From NCBI GenBank assembly GCA_025057395.1, contig JANWXU010000010.1, positions 1-55,056 on the forward strand: a stretch of 55,056 nt of DNA. The letters run 5' to 3'. The notes beneath the pieces were generated by a model, which saw only the letters and a list, made by a program, of their open reading frames with translations, had not been told where the DNA came from and did not search any database. Below are positions 8,404-17,997 of this stretch, piece by piece. Numbering within the stretch: position 1 is the first letter of the stretch; each line of letters begins with the position of its first letter. This stretch comes from Bacteroidia bacterium (GTDB taxonomy: Bacteria; Bacteroidota; Bacteroidia; J057; JANWXU01). The translations under genes were made by a program, and so were the position numbers.

Positions 8404-11400
8404 ATGGTTGCTATACATATACCACTATACACTTTCCTAATTGCTCTTTTATATTTGGTAAGTACTTATTGTGTAAAAGCTCAATGTGTTGTTTTTCACG
8501 AAAATTTCAATGCTTTGAGTAATACGAATACTGGTGGTTGGCAACTTAGTCAAAGAGGAGACGCATGCCATGCTAAGTGGTATATTTCTGATAGAGAACC
8601 GGGTCGGCCTACTAGTACTCCGTGCACCGATTATAATTGGGATTGTTTAGATAAAACACTTCATATTGGTCAAAATGATAACTTTTTATGCCAAGACTTA
8701 ACAGATCCTAGAAGATGTGGTGATTGTGGTGCATGGCAAATTGAATCTTCAGTAGGTTGTCCTCGCTTAAATTATTCTACTCAAGCTGAGGCAATTAGTC
8801 CAGTAATTCGTTTAAGGAGTGCTACGGATAGTATAAAAATAGAATTTGATTTTGTAGCAGGCCTACGCGGTGCCTGTGGCAGTCCTACAGGTGACTATGC
8901 CCAGGTTTTTTTTAGAACTTCTACCAATAACGGGGCTTCCTTTGGACCGTGGATAAACTTAATGCCGCTAAATAGTCCTTGCCTACCCCGAACTAGCTCC
9001 TGCCCCGGAGCAAGAAACGAGGTTAGCGTAATCACGAATCTAGCTAAAGTATTGGCACTGTCTTCTGATATAAATGCTTTACAGTTACGCTTTACCTGGA
9101 ATTCTTATGATGATTGCAATGGCGTAAGGCTAACTACTCTTGCAGTTGATAACATTAAGGTAACTGCCTTCCCAAGAGGAGGTACTCTACAAGTAGTGAA
9201 TGCTGGTGGAGATCAATTTCGAGTTTGTCAAAGAAGCACTTGGCTAAATGCCGCTACTCCAGGGGGAACCTGGAGCCAACTTAGTGGACCTGCTGCTACT
9301 ATTCAGTCTCCTAATCAAGCTTCTACCTTTGTAACAGGGCTGTTGCCCAACAACACTTATTTGTTTGAGTGGAAAATAGGCACTGCTTGCGATGTAGTAG
9401 TTATAACAACTAATTCGGGTACTCCGCCTAATGTAAATGCCGGACCCGACCAAGTAATTTGTACTAATAATACTACTTTGAATGCTACCGCTCCTGCAGG
9501 GGCTAATCCTAGAGGATGGCGCATCTTGCAGCAGCCTGCAGGAGCTAGTGCTACTTTTTCCAATCCCTCAGCCCCCAATACTCGGATTTCGAATCTAAAT
9601 CAGGAGGGAGATTATGTTTTGGAATGGCTTGCCTTTTCAGGGTGTTGCGTAGGCAGAGATACAGTAATAATTACAGTTAAGCAGGAAGCTCCGAATGTTT
9701 TTGCAGGCAATGATACTGCCATATGTGGTGAGTCATTATTATTAAGAGCGGCTCCTGTTCCTGCCACTGTTGTTGCCCAATGGTCGATCTTAGAACAGCC
9801 TGCGGGTAGCAATGCTTCTATTCAAGAACCCTCTAAGGCTACAACTTCTGTAAATAATCTCATTGCAGGGGAATATAAATTTCTTTGGCAAGTTAATGAT
9901 GATTGTAATAATAGAGTCCTTAAGGACACTTTAATAGTTAAAGTTACTACACCGTCTTTTTCTTTTTCAGTGGGTCAAGATTCTACCACTTGTCTTTCTA
10001 CACTTAGCCTTTGGGCTACTCCTCTTTCTTCAGGGCTTAGCGGTAATTGGTTAGTTTTACAGCAACCAGATAATAATAATCCTGCTATAATTTCAGAATC
10101 TAACAAACCTAATGCTCGTATTTTTCTACCTACGGAGGGAGTGTACAAGCTCTTATGGAAAGTTACCGACGGTACTTGTACCCTGCAGGATACCCTGACA
10201 ATAAATTATGATAAAAATTCTTTTCGTCTAGATACTGCTAGTTTGTTGCGTCCTATATGTACTTCCAACAATGGAGAAATTAGACTTCGGGCAATAAGCA
10301 GCTCCGACCTTACAAAATTGACAATAGCCCCTAACATTGGAGAGAGGGAGGGAGGATTTATTTTTAAGCGCCTGCCAGAAGGAACTTATGTTTTTGAGGC
10401 GGAAAATAAGGAGGGTTGCAAAACTACTTTAAAGGTAAAATTAGAATCTATTCAGCCTAATATAGCTATTTCGGAAATAGAAACTCAGCCTGCAAGTTGC
10501 CGAAAAGATAATGGCGCTTTAAAAATTGAGGCAGTAGGCGGAGTTGAACCGTATACCTATCAAATAACTCATCCTATTCAGCAAAGCAATACTACGGGTA
10601 TCTTTACTAATTTATCTGCAGCTTTATACTGGATAGAAGTAAGCGACAGAAATGGTTGCAAAGCTAAAGCTTCGTTTGATGTGCCTACAAAAGACTTCGA
10701 AATTAAGGAAGCTCAGCTACGTATGCCTAAGTGTCATGGTAGTAATGATGGTCAAATTGTAGTTTCTGCTACTGGTGCTACTGAGCCATTTCTCTATACA
10801 CTAGAACCTGGTAATATTACAAATACTACAGGTATTTTTGACCGACTAAAAGCAGGTTCTTATACTGTAACAGTACTAGATAGGAATACCTGTTCTATAA
10901 TAGTACCGTTAGTATTGGAGGCGCCTTTGCCCTTAAACTTGAAGTTAAGTCTTCAAGCTCCTGGCTGTACTACAACGGATGGGAAAATTCTTTTTAGTGC
11001 TACTGGCGGAACTCCGCCCTATACATGCAGCTTATTGCCTAGTGCTGGACAATTTACTGATACCGCATTTATTAATCTTCCGGCAGGGGCTTATAGTCTA
11101 AAATTGCAAGACCAGAAGGGGTGCACTTTAGATACTCTAATAGCTCTTAATCCACCTAGTGATATTCAAATTACTATTAGTCCTAATGATATTATTCCGG
11201 CAAGTTGTAAGGGCAGGGCGGATGGGCAAATACTTATACGTGCGCATAGCATGGTGCCTATTCGCTTTTACTCTATATTTCCTGAGGTAGGTAATAATTT
11301 GCAAAATGGAATCTTTACCGACTTACCTGCTGGAAAGTATTTAGTGACAGTAACAAATGCAGTAGGGTGTAAATTCAGTAAGGAAGTAATAGTACCAGAA

Positions 11401-13404
11401 AAGGAGCTTTTTGAAGTAAAAATAATTAGTAAGGCTGACCTAAGTTGTGCTCAAAGTCAAGATGGGGCTATCACTCTTCAAGTGCGAGGCAACGGAATAC
11501 CACCCTTTTTGTTTTCTATTGATGGAGGTATTAACACTGTTCGTACAGGTGAGTCACAGCTTACTTATACAGGACTTGATGCAGGAGAATACATTCCTTG
11601 GGTAAAAGATAGGCAAGGATGTATTGTACAATTACCACCTATAGTGGTTTCTGCTCCTTTGCCCCTTAGCTGGGACGTAAGTTACAGTGCTCCTAATTGT
11701 GTAGGAGTAAACAACGGAAAAATTATAGCCCTTATGAGTGGTGGAACCCCTCCTTATACTTTTATTTTATCTGACCAAAGTGGAGTAATAAAAACTCAAG
11801 ATAAGGGAGAGTTTCTAAATTTAGCACCGGGTGAATACGGGCTAGAAGTAAAAGATGATAAGGGTTGTAGCCTTAAGCTATCAGAATTCATAGACCTAAG
11901 AATTTTAGATCCCCTTTCAATGGAAGTAGTAAATATTCAGCCGCCTATTTGTGCAGGGCAGGCTACAGCCAGTATACAATTAAAAGTCAAAAATGCCCGA
12001 GCTCCATGGAAGGTGATGGCTACGCCAGGCAACCAAATTTTTGAAAACACTGAAAACTTAACAGCCTTAAAAGCTGGCAAATACTGGCTGGTTTTACGAG
12101 ATGCTTCTGGTTGTGAATATACTCTAGTAGACTCTGTAAATATTCCTTCTCCTTTGCCATTAAAATGGGAAAGTTTTGTAGCTACCTCTCCTGCTTGTTA
12201 TAATGGTGCGGATGGTTCTTTAAAGGTAAATTTAGCCAATGCCAATTCGCCTGTCACTTTTACCTTAAAAACTTCAGAGGGACAAGAAGTAACTCAAAGT
12301 GAGGGCTATTTTGAAAATTTAAAAGCAAGTAGATATTTACTTAGAGCAGTAGATGTAAAAGGATGCCAGTTGGATACTACTTTCATTCTTGTGAATCCAC
12401 TACCCATAATCATTTCTCCCTCTGATACACTGCTTTGTGTTGGTCAGACGGGGGGCAAACAAATTGTGCCCTTAGTAGCTAAGCAAGGTAGTACTATTCT
12501 AAGGGAGGGGAGTTGGAGTGGAGCTGGGGTAGAAGCCAATAGTGCTCGCTTCAATTCCTCATTAGTAAACGATGCGCCGGGCAAATATACTGTACAGTTT
12601 ACTTCGTCTAAGGGTTGTATTGCAAATGCTACTATTCAAATTATTAATTTGCAGGTTCAGGCTACAGATACAGTATGCTTTGGGAGCGAAAATTATAAGC
12701 CACCTTTGCCTAATTTGGTAGGAGGAAGTTGGCGAGCAGGTAATGCTGCTGTGCAAATAAATCCCCAGACAGGAAATGTGGAAAATATTAAGGAGCTCAG
12801 GAGTGATAATTACCTGCTAATATATGAGGCAGATGGATGCCAAGATACTCTGGTACTTTATATTTTGCCTCCTATAAGCGGAACTATTTTAACGACTCCT
12901 AGTGAAGACGCTCTTTATCCAAACCAACCTATTACGATGGGTATAGTTACTCAAGAAGAAATTCGCTCTGTATTTTGGGATGGTGGTATTTTGCATCGGG
13001 AAGATGATACCAGTAGTAGAAAAAATCCTGTTTTTACTTATCCAGAAAAAGGGAATTACACCGTAAAGGTTTGGATTACTAATACAAGAGGTTGTAAGCA
13101 ATTGCTAGAAAAACAACTTGCTATTAAATGGCTGCTAGATCCTTTTATTCCTAATGTAATTACTCCTAATGGGGATGGGGTTAATGATGGGGTGGAATTG
13201 AACTTTAGTTCTTTTGTTCGTTTAACTTTTACTGTTTACGATGCTTGGGGTAAACAAATTTTTCAAACTCAAGACCCTAAGGGAACATGGTTTCCTAGAA
13301 AAGAAGATTTAAGTCCGGGCACGTATTATTACTTGCTTCAGTTTGAAAATCCAGAAAATAATCAAAAACATACTAAAACTGGAAATATCGCTATAATTTA
13401 TTAA
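8404..13404 (+). CDS. Giant secreted PKD/SprB-repeat adhesin with gliding-associated (T9SS type B) C-terminal domain
   Basis: 1666 residues. Signal peptide 1-26 (ends VKAQ). Residues 27-255 form a Cys-rich N-terminal domain resembling MAM or cleaved-adhesin domains. Four PKD-like repeats follow (each starting near NAGPDQVIC or similar, about 260-605), then nine SprB-like repeats of about 80 residues (pattern C...DG.I...GG.PPY.... near 620-1370), further Ig-like segments, and a CHU_C-type sorting domain containing PNVITPNGDGVNDG. Such proteins are exported by the type IX system and act as surface adhesins or gliding components. At least 12 D(S/T)(A/I/L/V) triplets are present, the known Bacteroidota O-glycosylation sequon. 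It diverges from the TMTC-like array. The ligand is unknown. Confidence 0.9.
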   Translation: MVAIHIPLYTFLIALLYLVSTYCVKAQCVVFHENFNALSNTNTGGWQLSQRGDACHAKWYISDREPGRPTSTPCTDYNWDCLDKTLHIGQNDNFLCQDLTDPRRCGDCGAWQIESSVGCPRLNYSTQAEAISPVIRLRSATDSIKIEFDFVAGLRGACGSPTGDYAQVFFRTSTNNGASFGPWINLMPLNSPCLPRTSSCPGARNEVSVITNLAKVLALSSDINALQLRFTWNSYDDCNGVRLTTLAVDNIKVTAFPRGGTLQVVNAGGDQFRVCQRSTWLNAATPGGTWSQLSGPAATIQSPNQASTFVTGLLPNNTYLFEWKIGTACDVVVITTNSGTPPNVNAGPDQVICTNNTTLNATAPAGANPRGWRILQQPAGASATFSNPSAPNTRISNLNQEGDYVLEWLAFSGCCVGRDTVIITVKQEAPNVFAGNDTAICGESLLLRAAPVPATVVAQWSILEQPAGSNASIQEPSKATTSVNNLIAGEYKFLWQVNDDCNNRVLKDTLIVKVTTPSFSFSVGQDSTTCLSTLSLWATPLSSGLSGNWLVLQQPDNNNPAIISESNKPNARIFLPTEGVYKLLWKVTDGTCTLQDTLTINYDKNSFRLDTASLLRPICTSNNGEIRLRAISSSDLTKLTIAPNIGEREGGFIFKRLPEGTYVFEAENKEGCKTTLKVKLESIQPNIAISEIETQPASCRKDNGALKIEAVGGVEPYTYQITHPIQQSNTTGIFTNLSAALYWIEVSDRNGCKAKASFDVPTKDFEIKEAQLRMPKCHGSNDGQIVVSATGATEPFLYTLEPGNITNTTGIFDRLKAGSYTVTVLDRNTCSIIVPLVLEAPLPLNLKLSLQAPGCTTTDGKILFSATGGTPPYTCSLLPSAGQFTDTAFINLPAGAYSLKLQDQKGCTLDTLIALNPPSDIQITISPNDIIPASCKGRADGQILIRAHSMVPIRFYSIFPEVGNNLQNGIFTDLPAGKYLVTVTNAVGCKFSKEVIVPEKELFEVKIISKADLSCAQSQDGAITLQVRGNGIPPFLFSIDGGINTVRTGESQLTYTGLDAGEYIPWVKDRQGCIVQLPPIVVSAPLPLSWDVSYSAPNCVGVNNGKIIALMSGGTPPYTFILSDQSGVIKTQDKGEFLNLAPGEYGLEVKDDKGCSLKLSEFIDLRILDPLSMEVVNIQPPICAGQATASIQLKVKNARAPWKVMATPGNQIFENTENLTALKAGKYWLVLRDASGCEYTLVDSVNIPSPLPLKWESFVATSPACYNGADGSLKVNLANANSPVTFTLKTSEGQEVTQSEGYFENLKASRYLLRAVDVKGCQLDTTFILVNPLPIIISPSDTLLCVGQTGGKQIVPLVAKQGSTILREGSWSGAGVEANSARFNSSLVNDAPGKYTVQFTSSKGCIANATIQIINLQVQATDTVCFGSENYKPPLPNLVGGSWRAGNAAVQINPQTGNVENIKELRSDNYLLIYEADGCQDTLVLYILPPISGTILTTPSEDALYPNQPITMGIVTQEEIRSVFWDGGILHREDDTSSRKNPVFTYPEKGNYTVKVWITNTRGCKQLLEKQLAIKWLLDPFIPNVITPNGDGVNDGVELNFSSFVRLTFTVYDAWGKQIFQTQDPKGTWFPRKEDLSPGTYYYLLQFENPENNQKHTKTGNIAIIY

Positions 13405-13429
13405 ATTTAGGGTTTGCTAACTATAAAGG

Positions 13430-13459
13430 AGCCCCTTATAAAAAAGGGGCTTATTTTTT
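13430..13459 (+). terminator. Intrinsic terminator after the giant adhesin gene
   Basis: AGCCCCTT (13430-13437) pairs with AAGGGGCT (13444-13451) across a 6-base A-rich loop, and a T-rich tract follows (13452-13459). It lies 26 bases after the adhesin stop. It also covers the first in-frame ATG of the next gene, which is why that gene's start is placed downstream at 13465. Confidence 0.75.
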
Positions 13460-13464
13460 ATACT

Positions 13465-14649
13465 ATGGAATACGCTGATTTTTGCTCTGCTCTAGAGGCA
13501 TATCCTAAGCCCTTAGCTTTTGTGGATTTGGATGCCCTGGATGAAAATATACAGCTAGTAAAAGAAAGAGTAAAGTATAAAATTCCTATTCGTATAGCTA
13601 CTAAGTCTATCCGTTGTGTATGGATACTTAACTATATAAGAGAGCAGCTAGGCGAGCTTTATGCAGGATTAATGGCATTTAGTCCGGAGGAGGCAGTATG
13701 GTTATGCCAAAAAGGTTTTGAAAATATAGTAATTGGTTATCCTTATGTTCATTCTCAAAGTTTAAAGAACATTTTAGCCCAAAATTCTGCACAAAAAAAA
13801 ATAGTGGTTATGGTAGACTTAATAGAACATTTAGATAGATTGCAGCATATCGGTTGGTCTGAGGGTAAGCAATTTTTAGTTTGTGTAGATTTAGATATGT
13901 CTACTCGATTTCCTTTTTTGTATTTTGGAGTATATCGTTCTAGTATTCGAACTGAAAAAAAACTAAAAGAATTTTTAGCGTATATTCGAAAGTGTAGCCA
14001 TCTACGGTTAGTAGGGGCAATGGGATACGAAGCACAAATCTCAGGCGTTCAAGATATACCCTTAGGAAAGCCATTTTGGGCGCCTATTATTCGAATATTG
14101 AAAAAGAATTCGATACATTCTTTAACTGCTCGAAGGCAAAAGATGATTCAAATTATTAAACAAACGGGTTTTAGTTTAGAATTTGTAAATGGTGGGGGAA
14201 CAGGGAGTTTAGAAAGTTCATTGCAAGATGCTACTCTCACAGAGGTTACAGTAGGTTCAGCTTTCTTTGCGCCTGCTTTATTCGAGGGCTATTCTAATTT
14301 TAGGCATCGACCTGCTGCTGGCTTTGCCCTAGAAGTTACTCGTAATCCTGAAAAAGGTGTGTATACTTGTGCAGGTGGAGGATACGTAGCTTCGGGAGCT
14401 GCCGGAATGGATAAGTTACCGCAACCTTGGCTTCCCCAAGGAGCCAGTCTTATTAGAAATGAGGGAGCAGGCGAAGTACAAACGCCAATTGTTACTAAAG
14501 AGCTTCTACGCCTGGGAATGCCTGTTATCTTTCGGCATGCAAAGGCAGGTGAACTATGTGAAAGATTTAATTCTCTCTTATTATTTAGAAAGGGAAAAGT
14601 TGTTCAGGAAGTACTTACTTATCGCGGTGAAGGAAAGTGTTTTTTATAA
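13465..14649 (+). CDS. PLP-dependent amino acid deaminase/aldolase, alanine racemase/D-threonine aldolase fold
   Basis: 394 residues. The N-terminal part is an alanine-racemase-like TIM barrel: FVDLDALDENI followed by RIATKSIRC, whose Lys is the expected pyridoxal-phosphate anchor. GGGTGSLESS (about 237) is a likely phosphate-binding loop. The C-terminal beta domain ends with FRHAKAGELCERF, with the His and Cys typical of the COG3616 deaminase/aldolase subgroup. The substrate is unknown; D-threonine or another hydroxy amino acid is possible. The start at 13465 is chosen because the earlier in-frame ATG lies upstream of the terminator hairpin of the preceding gene. No pathway partner is adjacent. 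Confidence 0.75.
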   Translation: MEYADFCSALEAYPKPLAFVDLDALDENIQLVKERVKYKIPIRIATKSIRCVWILNYIREQLGELYAGLMAFSPEEAVWLCQKGFENIVIGYPYVHSQSLKNILAQNSAQKKIVVMVDLIEHLDRLQHIGWSEGKQFLVCVDLDMSTRFPFLYFGVYRSSIRTEKKLKEFLAYIRKCSHLRLVGAMGYEAQISGVQDIPLGKPFWAPIIRILKKNSIHSLTARRQKMIQIIKQTGFSLEFVNGGGTGSLESSLQDATLTEVTVGSAFFAPALFEGYSNFRHRPAAGFALEVTRNPEKGVYTCAGGGYVASGAAGMDKLPQPWLPQGASLIRNEGAGEVQTPIVTKELLRLGMPVIFRHAKAGELCERFNSLLLFRKGKVVQEVLTYRGEGKCFL

Positions 14650-14742
14650 AAGTGTATTTATTTGTGAAAATGTGGAACATGATAATAAAAAAATCAATAA
14701 CATTACTAAATGACTGATTTGCAAAATTAATCCTAGAACCAA

Positions 14743-15732
14743 ATGGTGCATACCCAAGAAAATCTTCAACTTTTTGTTTTAAAGCTAGTAAATTTACTAC
14801 CTTCTCAATTTGAAAAAATAATTAGAGAAAAGAAACTATTTTACTTACAAAATCAGCCTCCCTTACCTGAAAATGTAGAAAATATTATAAAAAAGTACAG
14901 TTTACTTAATGCGGGAATTGCGGCGGGCAGTGCTATGATGCCTACTCCTATTTCAATATTAGCAATTGTGCCTGAACTCATAGCCGTAACAACTAACCAA
15001 GTTAAAATGCTAATCGATATTGCTGCTGCGTATGATAAGCACCCTATTTTGAGCAAGGATTTATTAATGAGTCTTTTATGCTATATTGATGGGATTCCTA
15101 CTCCACTGATAGAAGCTGATAAAAGTAAAATTTTATTTCCTCGTTTTACCGAATCCATGAGTCAGCAGCTTGCAACAGCAGTAGCTCGTCAAATTGGGAT
15201 TCGCTTAGGCAAATCTTCCGTGCTCCGATTTATTCCTATCTTAGGTTCTGTGGCTTTGGGTTATTGGGTACAATTATATACTTCTCGGCTCGGACAAAGT
15301 GCTATTGCCTTTTTTCAAAAGAGAATTGAATTTACAGAAGTCTCTGCCCAGGGCCTTCCTACTATGGAGCTAGAAGCAGAACAGAGAGCAAAAATTGAAT
15401 TCGAGAGAGCTTTAGCTCTTATTAATTTGATGAAAATTGATGGAAAAATAGATAGGAGGGAGCTTCAGTTTGTGAAAAAAATTTTGCGAGAATTGGAGCT
15501 TTCGTCTCTAGCTAAAAGGGAATTAACAGAATATATTTATTCTTCTAATTTTAGATCTGTTAATACTGCTCTTATTAAAGAAGATGCTGGAGAAGCTTTG
15601 GCTACTTTAGTGGATATGGTAGTCTTAAGTCAAAAGGATGGAGAAATAGATAGGGAAGAAAAAAAGTACATTTTTCAAATTGGTAAAGAGCTTGATTTTT
15701 CTCTTATGACTATTGATTCTTTGTTTGGTTAA
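14743..15732 (+). CDS. EcsC-like membrane-associated protein with C-terminal TerB-like domain
   Basis: 329 residues. The first 190 carry hydrophobic, Gly/Ala-rich segments (NAGIAAGSAMMPTPISILAIV and FIPILGSVALGYWV) like the EcsC/DUF697 group. Residues about 215-329 form a TerB-like all-alpha domain with two acidic motifs, MKIDGKIDRRE and SQKDGEIDREE, in which aspartates can bind metal. TerB-type proteins are linked to tellurite resistance and membrane stress complexes, but the actual role here is unknown. No signal peptide is seen. It ends 4 bases from the converging SiaC-like gene without an obvious terminator. Confidence 0.6.
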   Translation: MVHTQENLQLFVLKLVNLLPSQFEKIIREKKLFYLQNQPPLPENVENIIKKYSLLNAGIAAGSAMMPTPISILAIVPELIAVTTNQVKMLIDIAAAYDKHPILSKDLLMSLLCYIDGIPTPLIEADKSKILFPRFTESMSQQLATAVARQIGIRLGKSSVLRFIPILGSVALGYWVQLYTSRLGQSAIAFFQKRIEFTEVSAQGLPTMELEAEQRAKIEFERALALINLMKIDGKIDRRELQFVKKILRELELSSLAKRELTEYIYSSNFRSVNTALIKEDAGEALATLVDMVVLSQKDGEIDREEKKYIFQIGKELDFSLMTIDSLFG

Positions 15733-15736
15733 AAAA

Positions 15737-16129
15737 TTAGTCTTCTCTTTCTACTAATTCAAAAGGGATGTTTACAAAATTTTTTAGATCTTCTCCAATA
15801 TCTCGCATATTTGTATCTTCAGGTAGGTAATGCCAACGTACTACGCAAGTTCTGCCGGCTGCGATTTGATTTTCAAGTAAATCTAGAAGCTGAATAATTA
15901 ATTTGGTAGAGCTGGTATTTATATAGTCAAAATAAAAATCGATATTAATGTTTGGATACTTGCCCGTTTCTATCTGGGTTCTATACCAATCGATGATATG
16001 GGAATAAAAGGCAACGGAATCTGAAGGATAAGAATTGCCGCGTAAAATTAAGTCGCCCGTGGCTTTATTAATAATCATTTCAGGGGTGTCTTTTGTAGGG
16101 GCTTTGTAATCTTCAATATCTTGTACCAT
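15737..16129 (-). CDS. SiaC family regulatory phosphoprotein (DUF1987)
   Basis: 130 residues from MVQDIEDYKAP; the longer upstream extension is hydrophobic and not typical, and 126-130 residues is the family's usual length. Conserved features seen are TPEMIINKATGDLILRGNSYP near the N terminus, FDYINTSSTKLI in the middle (the ST region equivalent to the phosphorylated threonine of Pseudomonas SiaC), and WHYLPEDTNMRDIGED near the end. In Pseudomonas, SiaC is controlled by a kinase and a phosphatase and activates a diguanylate cyclase. No such partner genes are beside it here, so what it controls is unknown. Confidence 0.8.
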   Translation of the reverse strand: MVQDIEDYKAPTKDTPEMIINKATGDLILRGNSYPSDSVAFYSHIIDWYRTQIETGKYPNINIDFYFDYINTSSTKLIIQLLDLLENQIAAGRTCVVRWHYLPEDTNMRDIGEDLKNFVNIPFELVERED

Positions 16130-16239
16130 ATTCAGTAAAATATTCTTCAGCTGCAAAATTGAAGAAAAAAAATGAATATCAAAAATAAGTGCTATATGCA
16201 CGTAAAGTGTAATTACTTTATTTATTCAATTACAATTTT

Positions 16240-17742
16240 TTATCTTCTAGGCGAACCGGTAGTTCTGGGAATATTATCTCTAAATTCAGGCAAGTGCCAA
16301 TCATTAGAGTCAAGATTATAGTCTGGTATTCTAGATTTTAGCAGCATAGCACGCCAGTTGGCATTGTAGGTTTCACCGGCTAGAGTAGAGTGTAATAGCG
16401 GATATTCATTAGAAGAATAGTCACTATCGTAAAAGACAAAAATCACTCCCTGCTGAGAACCAATTTTATTGTAGGTCCAGACCTGGTAGGGCATTTTGTC
16501 TTGCTCCCCGTTTATGTCTTGAATATCATCTGGGGTTCCGTAAGTTAATAGAACTCTCCCCCTTTCCGTCTTCCACCCCGGTTTAGAAGCTGATTTGAAA
16601 TGTTGGCAAGCATATTTGAATCGTTGGTAATAATTTCTCCATTGCTTTTGTGGATCATTAGGATCATTTTCACGTTTTAACCAAAAATTGTAGAAATATT
16701 TTTTCTTTTCTTCATAAGTCTGCAGTACCTGTGCCATTTCTTTTTCTGTAGCGGTACTAATATATTGCAGAGCTGCAATGTAAGTATTGAGTTCAGGCTC
16801 GGGATAGTTGTATAGTTGGTCGTACAAATCTACAAAGTTAGAGGGTAGGGCGATATGGGGATTATCTATATACACTTTATAATGAGTGGAGGCTACCAAG
16901 GTACCATCATTTTTTTTAAGTTCCACATGTAAAACATATATTTGGGAGCTAAGGTCTTTAATGCAAAATTCTCCTGAAAAAATTTCAAAAATATTAGGTT
17001 TACGGGGTTTCGAAATTTTATTTAACTTTTTTAGAGGAGTAGTAGAATTTACCTCGCTTAAGTAAAAATTAATATAGTAGGGCTCCTGTAGTAATTGATT
17101 TAGATGGTACCATTCTAAATAAAACCGCAATGTATCTTGGTTTCTAAAATAGTTGCCTGTTGCAAAAGGAATAATTTCATATCCATGTTTGGTAAAGTCG
17201 TTATTTCTTTCACTCTTTTGAATAGATTCAATGAAATGAATATCGCTAAAATGAAAAGCATTTGCTCTCTTTTCTTCTATGAAGAATTCACGTACCAACT
17301 CTGATTTTTCAGGATTTGTAGCGAATTTATCTATTGCACTTGACTTTAAAACATAGTACCCTGGTTCTACAGCTACTCGTACTTGTGAAAGCGTATGGTA
17401 GCGCAAACTGGCGTATTGAGTATCAGGTAATTCAGGAGTAGAAATAGATAAAGTATCGTTATAGGTATAGTCTTTCTCTCCTTTACGTTGAATTTGAAGT
17501 ATTAATTCTGCTAATCCTTGATAAAGATTTCGAGAATTTTTTTTATAATGTAAAGAAGTTCCGTCTATTGCTATGTAAATTTCAATGTAAGGTGTACCTT
17601 TAGCTGGGTGTAAATATTGGTTGATGTTCAAAAAATAATATATTCCTTCCTTACTAGCCGCACGAATTTTATTGAAAATTACTGCTTGCAGCCCTACTAT
17701 AAGGCTTATAAGAAGGAAGCTAAATTTTTTATAAACTACCAT
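16240..17742 (-). CDS. GWxTD domain-containing protein
   Basis: 500 residues with an N-terminal hydrophobic segment (FSFLLISLIVGLQAVIF), probably a signal peptide or anchor. The middle is beta-rich. The diagnostic part is near residues 395-440: PGWKTERGRVLLTYGTPDDI, followed by YQVWTYNKIG and VIFVFYD, matching the GWxTD domain found in secreted or periplasmic proteins of Bacteroidota and related phyla. Its function is not established. The C-terminal tail is short and basic (TTGSPRR). The gene diverges from the Ig-repeat protein at 17998 across 255 bases in which I find no convincing promoter pair. Confidence 0.75.
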   Translation of the reverse strand: MVVYKKFSFLLISLIVGLQAVIFNKIRAASKEGIYYFLNINQYLHPAKGTPYIEIYIAIDGTSLHYKKNSRNLYQGLAELILQIQRKGEKDYTYNDTLSISTPELPDTQYASLRYHTLSQVRVAVEPGYYVLKSSAIDKFATNPEKSELVREFFIEEKRANAFHFSDIHFIESIQKSERNNDFTKHGYEIIPFATGNYFRNQDTLRFYLEWYHLNQLLQEPYYINFYLSEVNSTTPLKKLNKISKPRKPNIFEIFSGEFCIKDLSSQIYVLHVELKKNDGTLVASTHYKVYIDNPHIALPSNFVDLYDQLYNYPEPELNTYIAALQYISTATEKEMAQVLQTYEEKKKYFYNFWLKRENDPNDPQKQWRNYYQRFKYACQHFKSASKPGWKTERGRVLLTYGTPDDIQDINGEQDKMPYQVWTYNKIGSQQGVIFVFYDSDYSSNEYPLLHSTLAGETYNANWRAMLLKSRIPDYNLDSNDWHLPEFRDNIPRTTGSPRR

Positions 17743-17997
17743 TTCGGAAGAAAGAATTTTTTAAGGTAAATAAATATACACAAAAATCGTCTTTTGGAAA
17801 AGAAACTAAGGCTTCAATTTGAATAGTTGTGCTGCTATTAAGTCTCTATTTAAACTGAATGTATTTTATTATCTATATTCGCATGGTAAATTCTACTATC
17901 AAAAGTGTTAAAAAATATTGAGTAAAACTCAAAGTTGGATTAAAACTTGAGTTTTCATTTTCATTCCTCCTTTAATACACTGCATTTTCGTAGCTAG

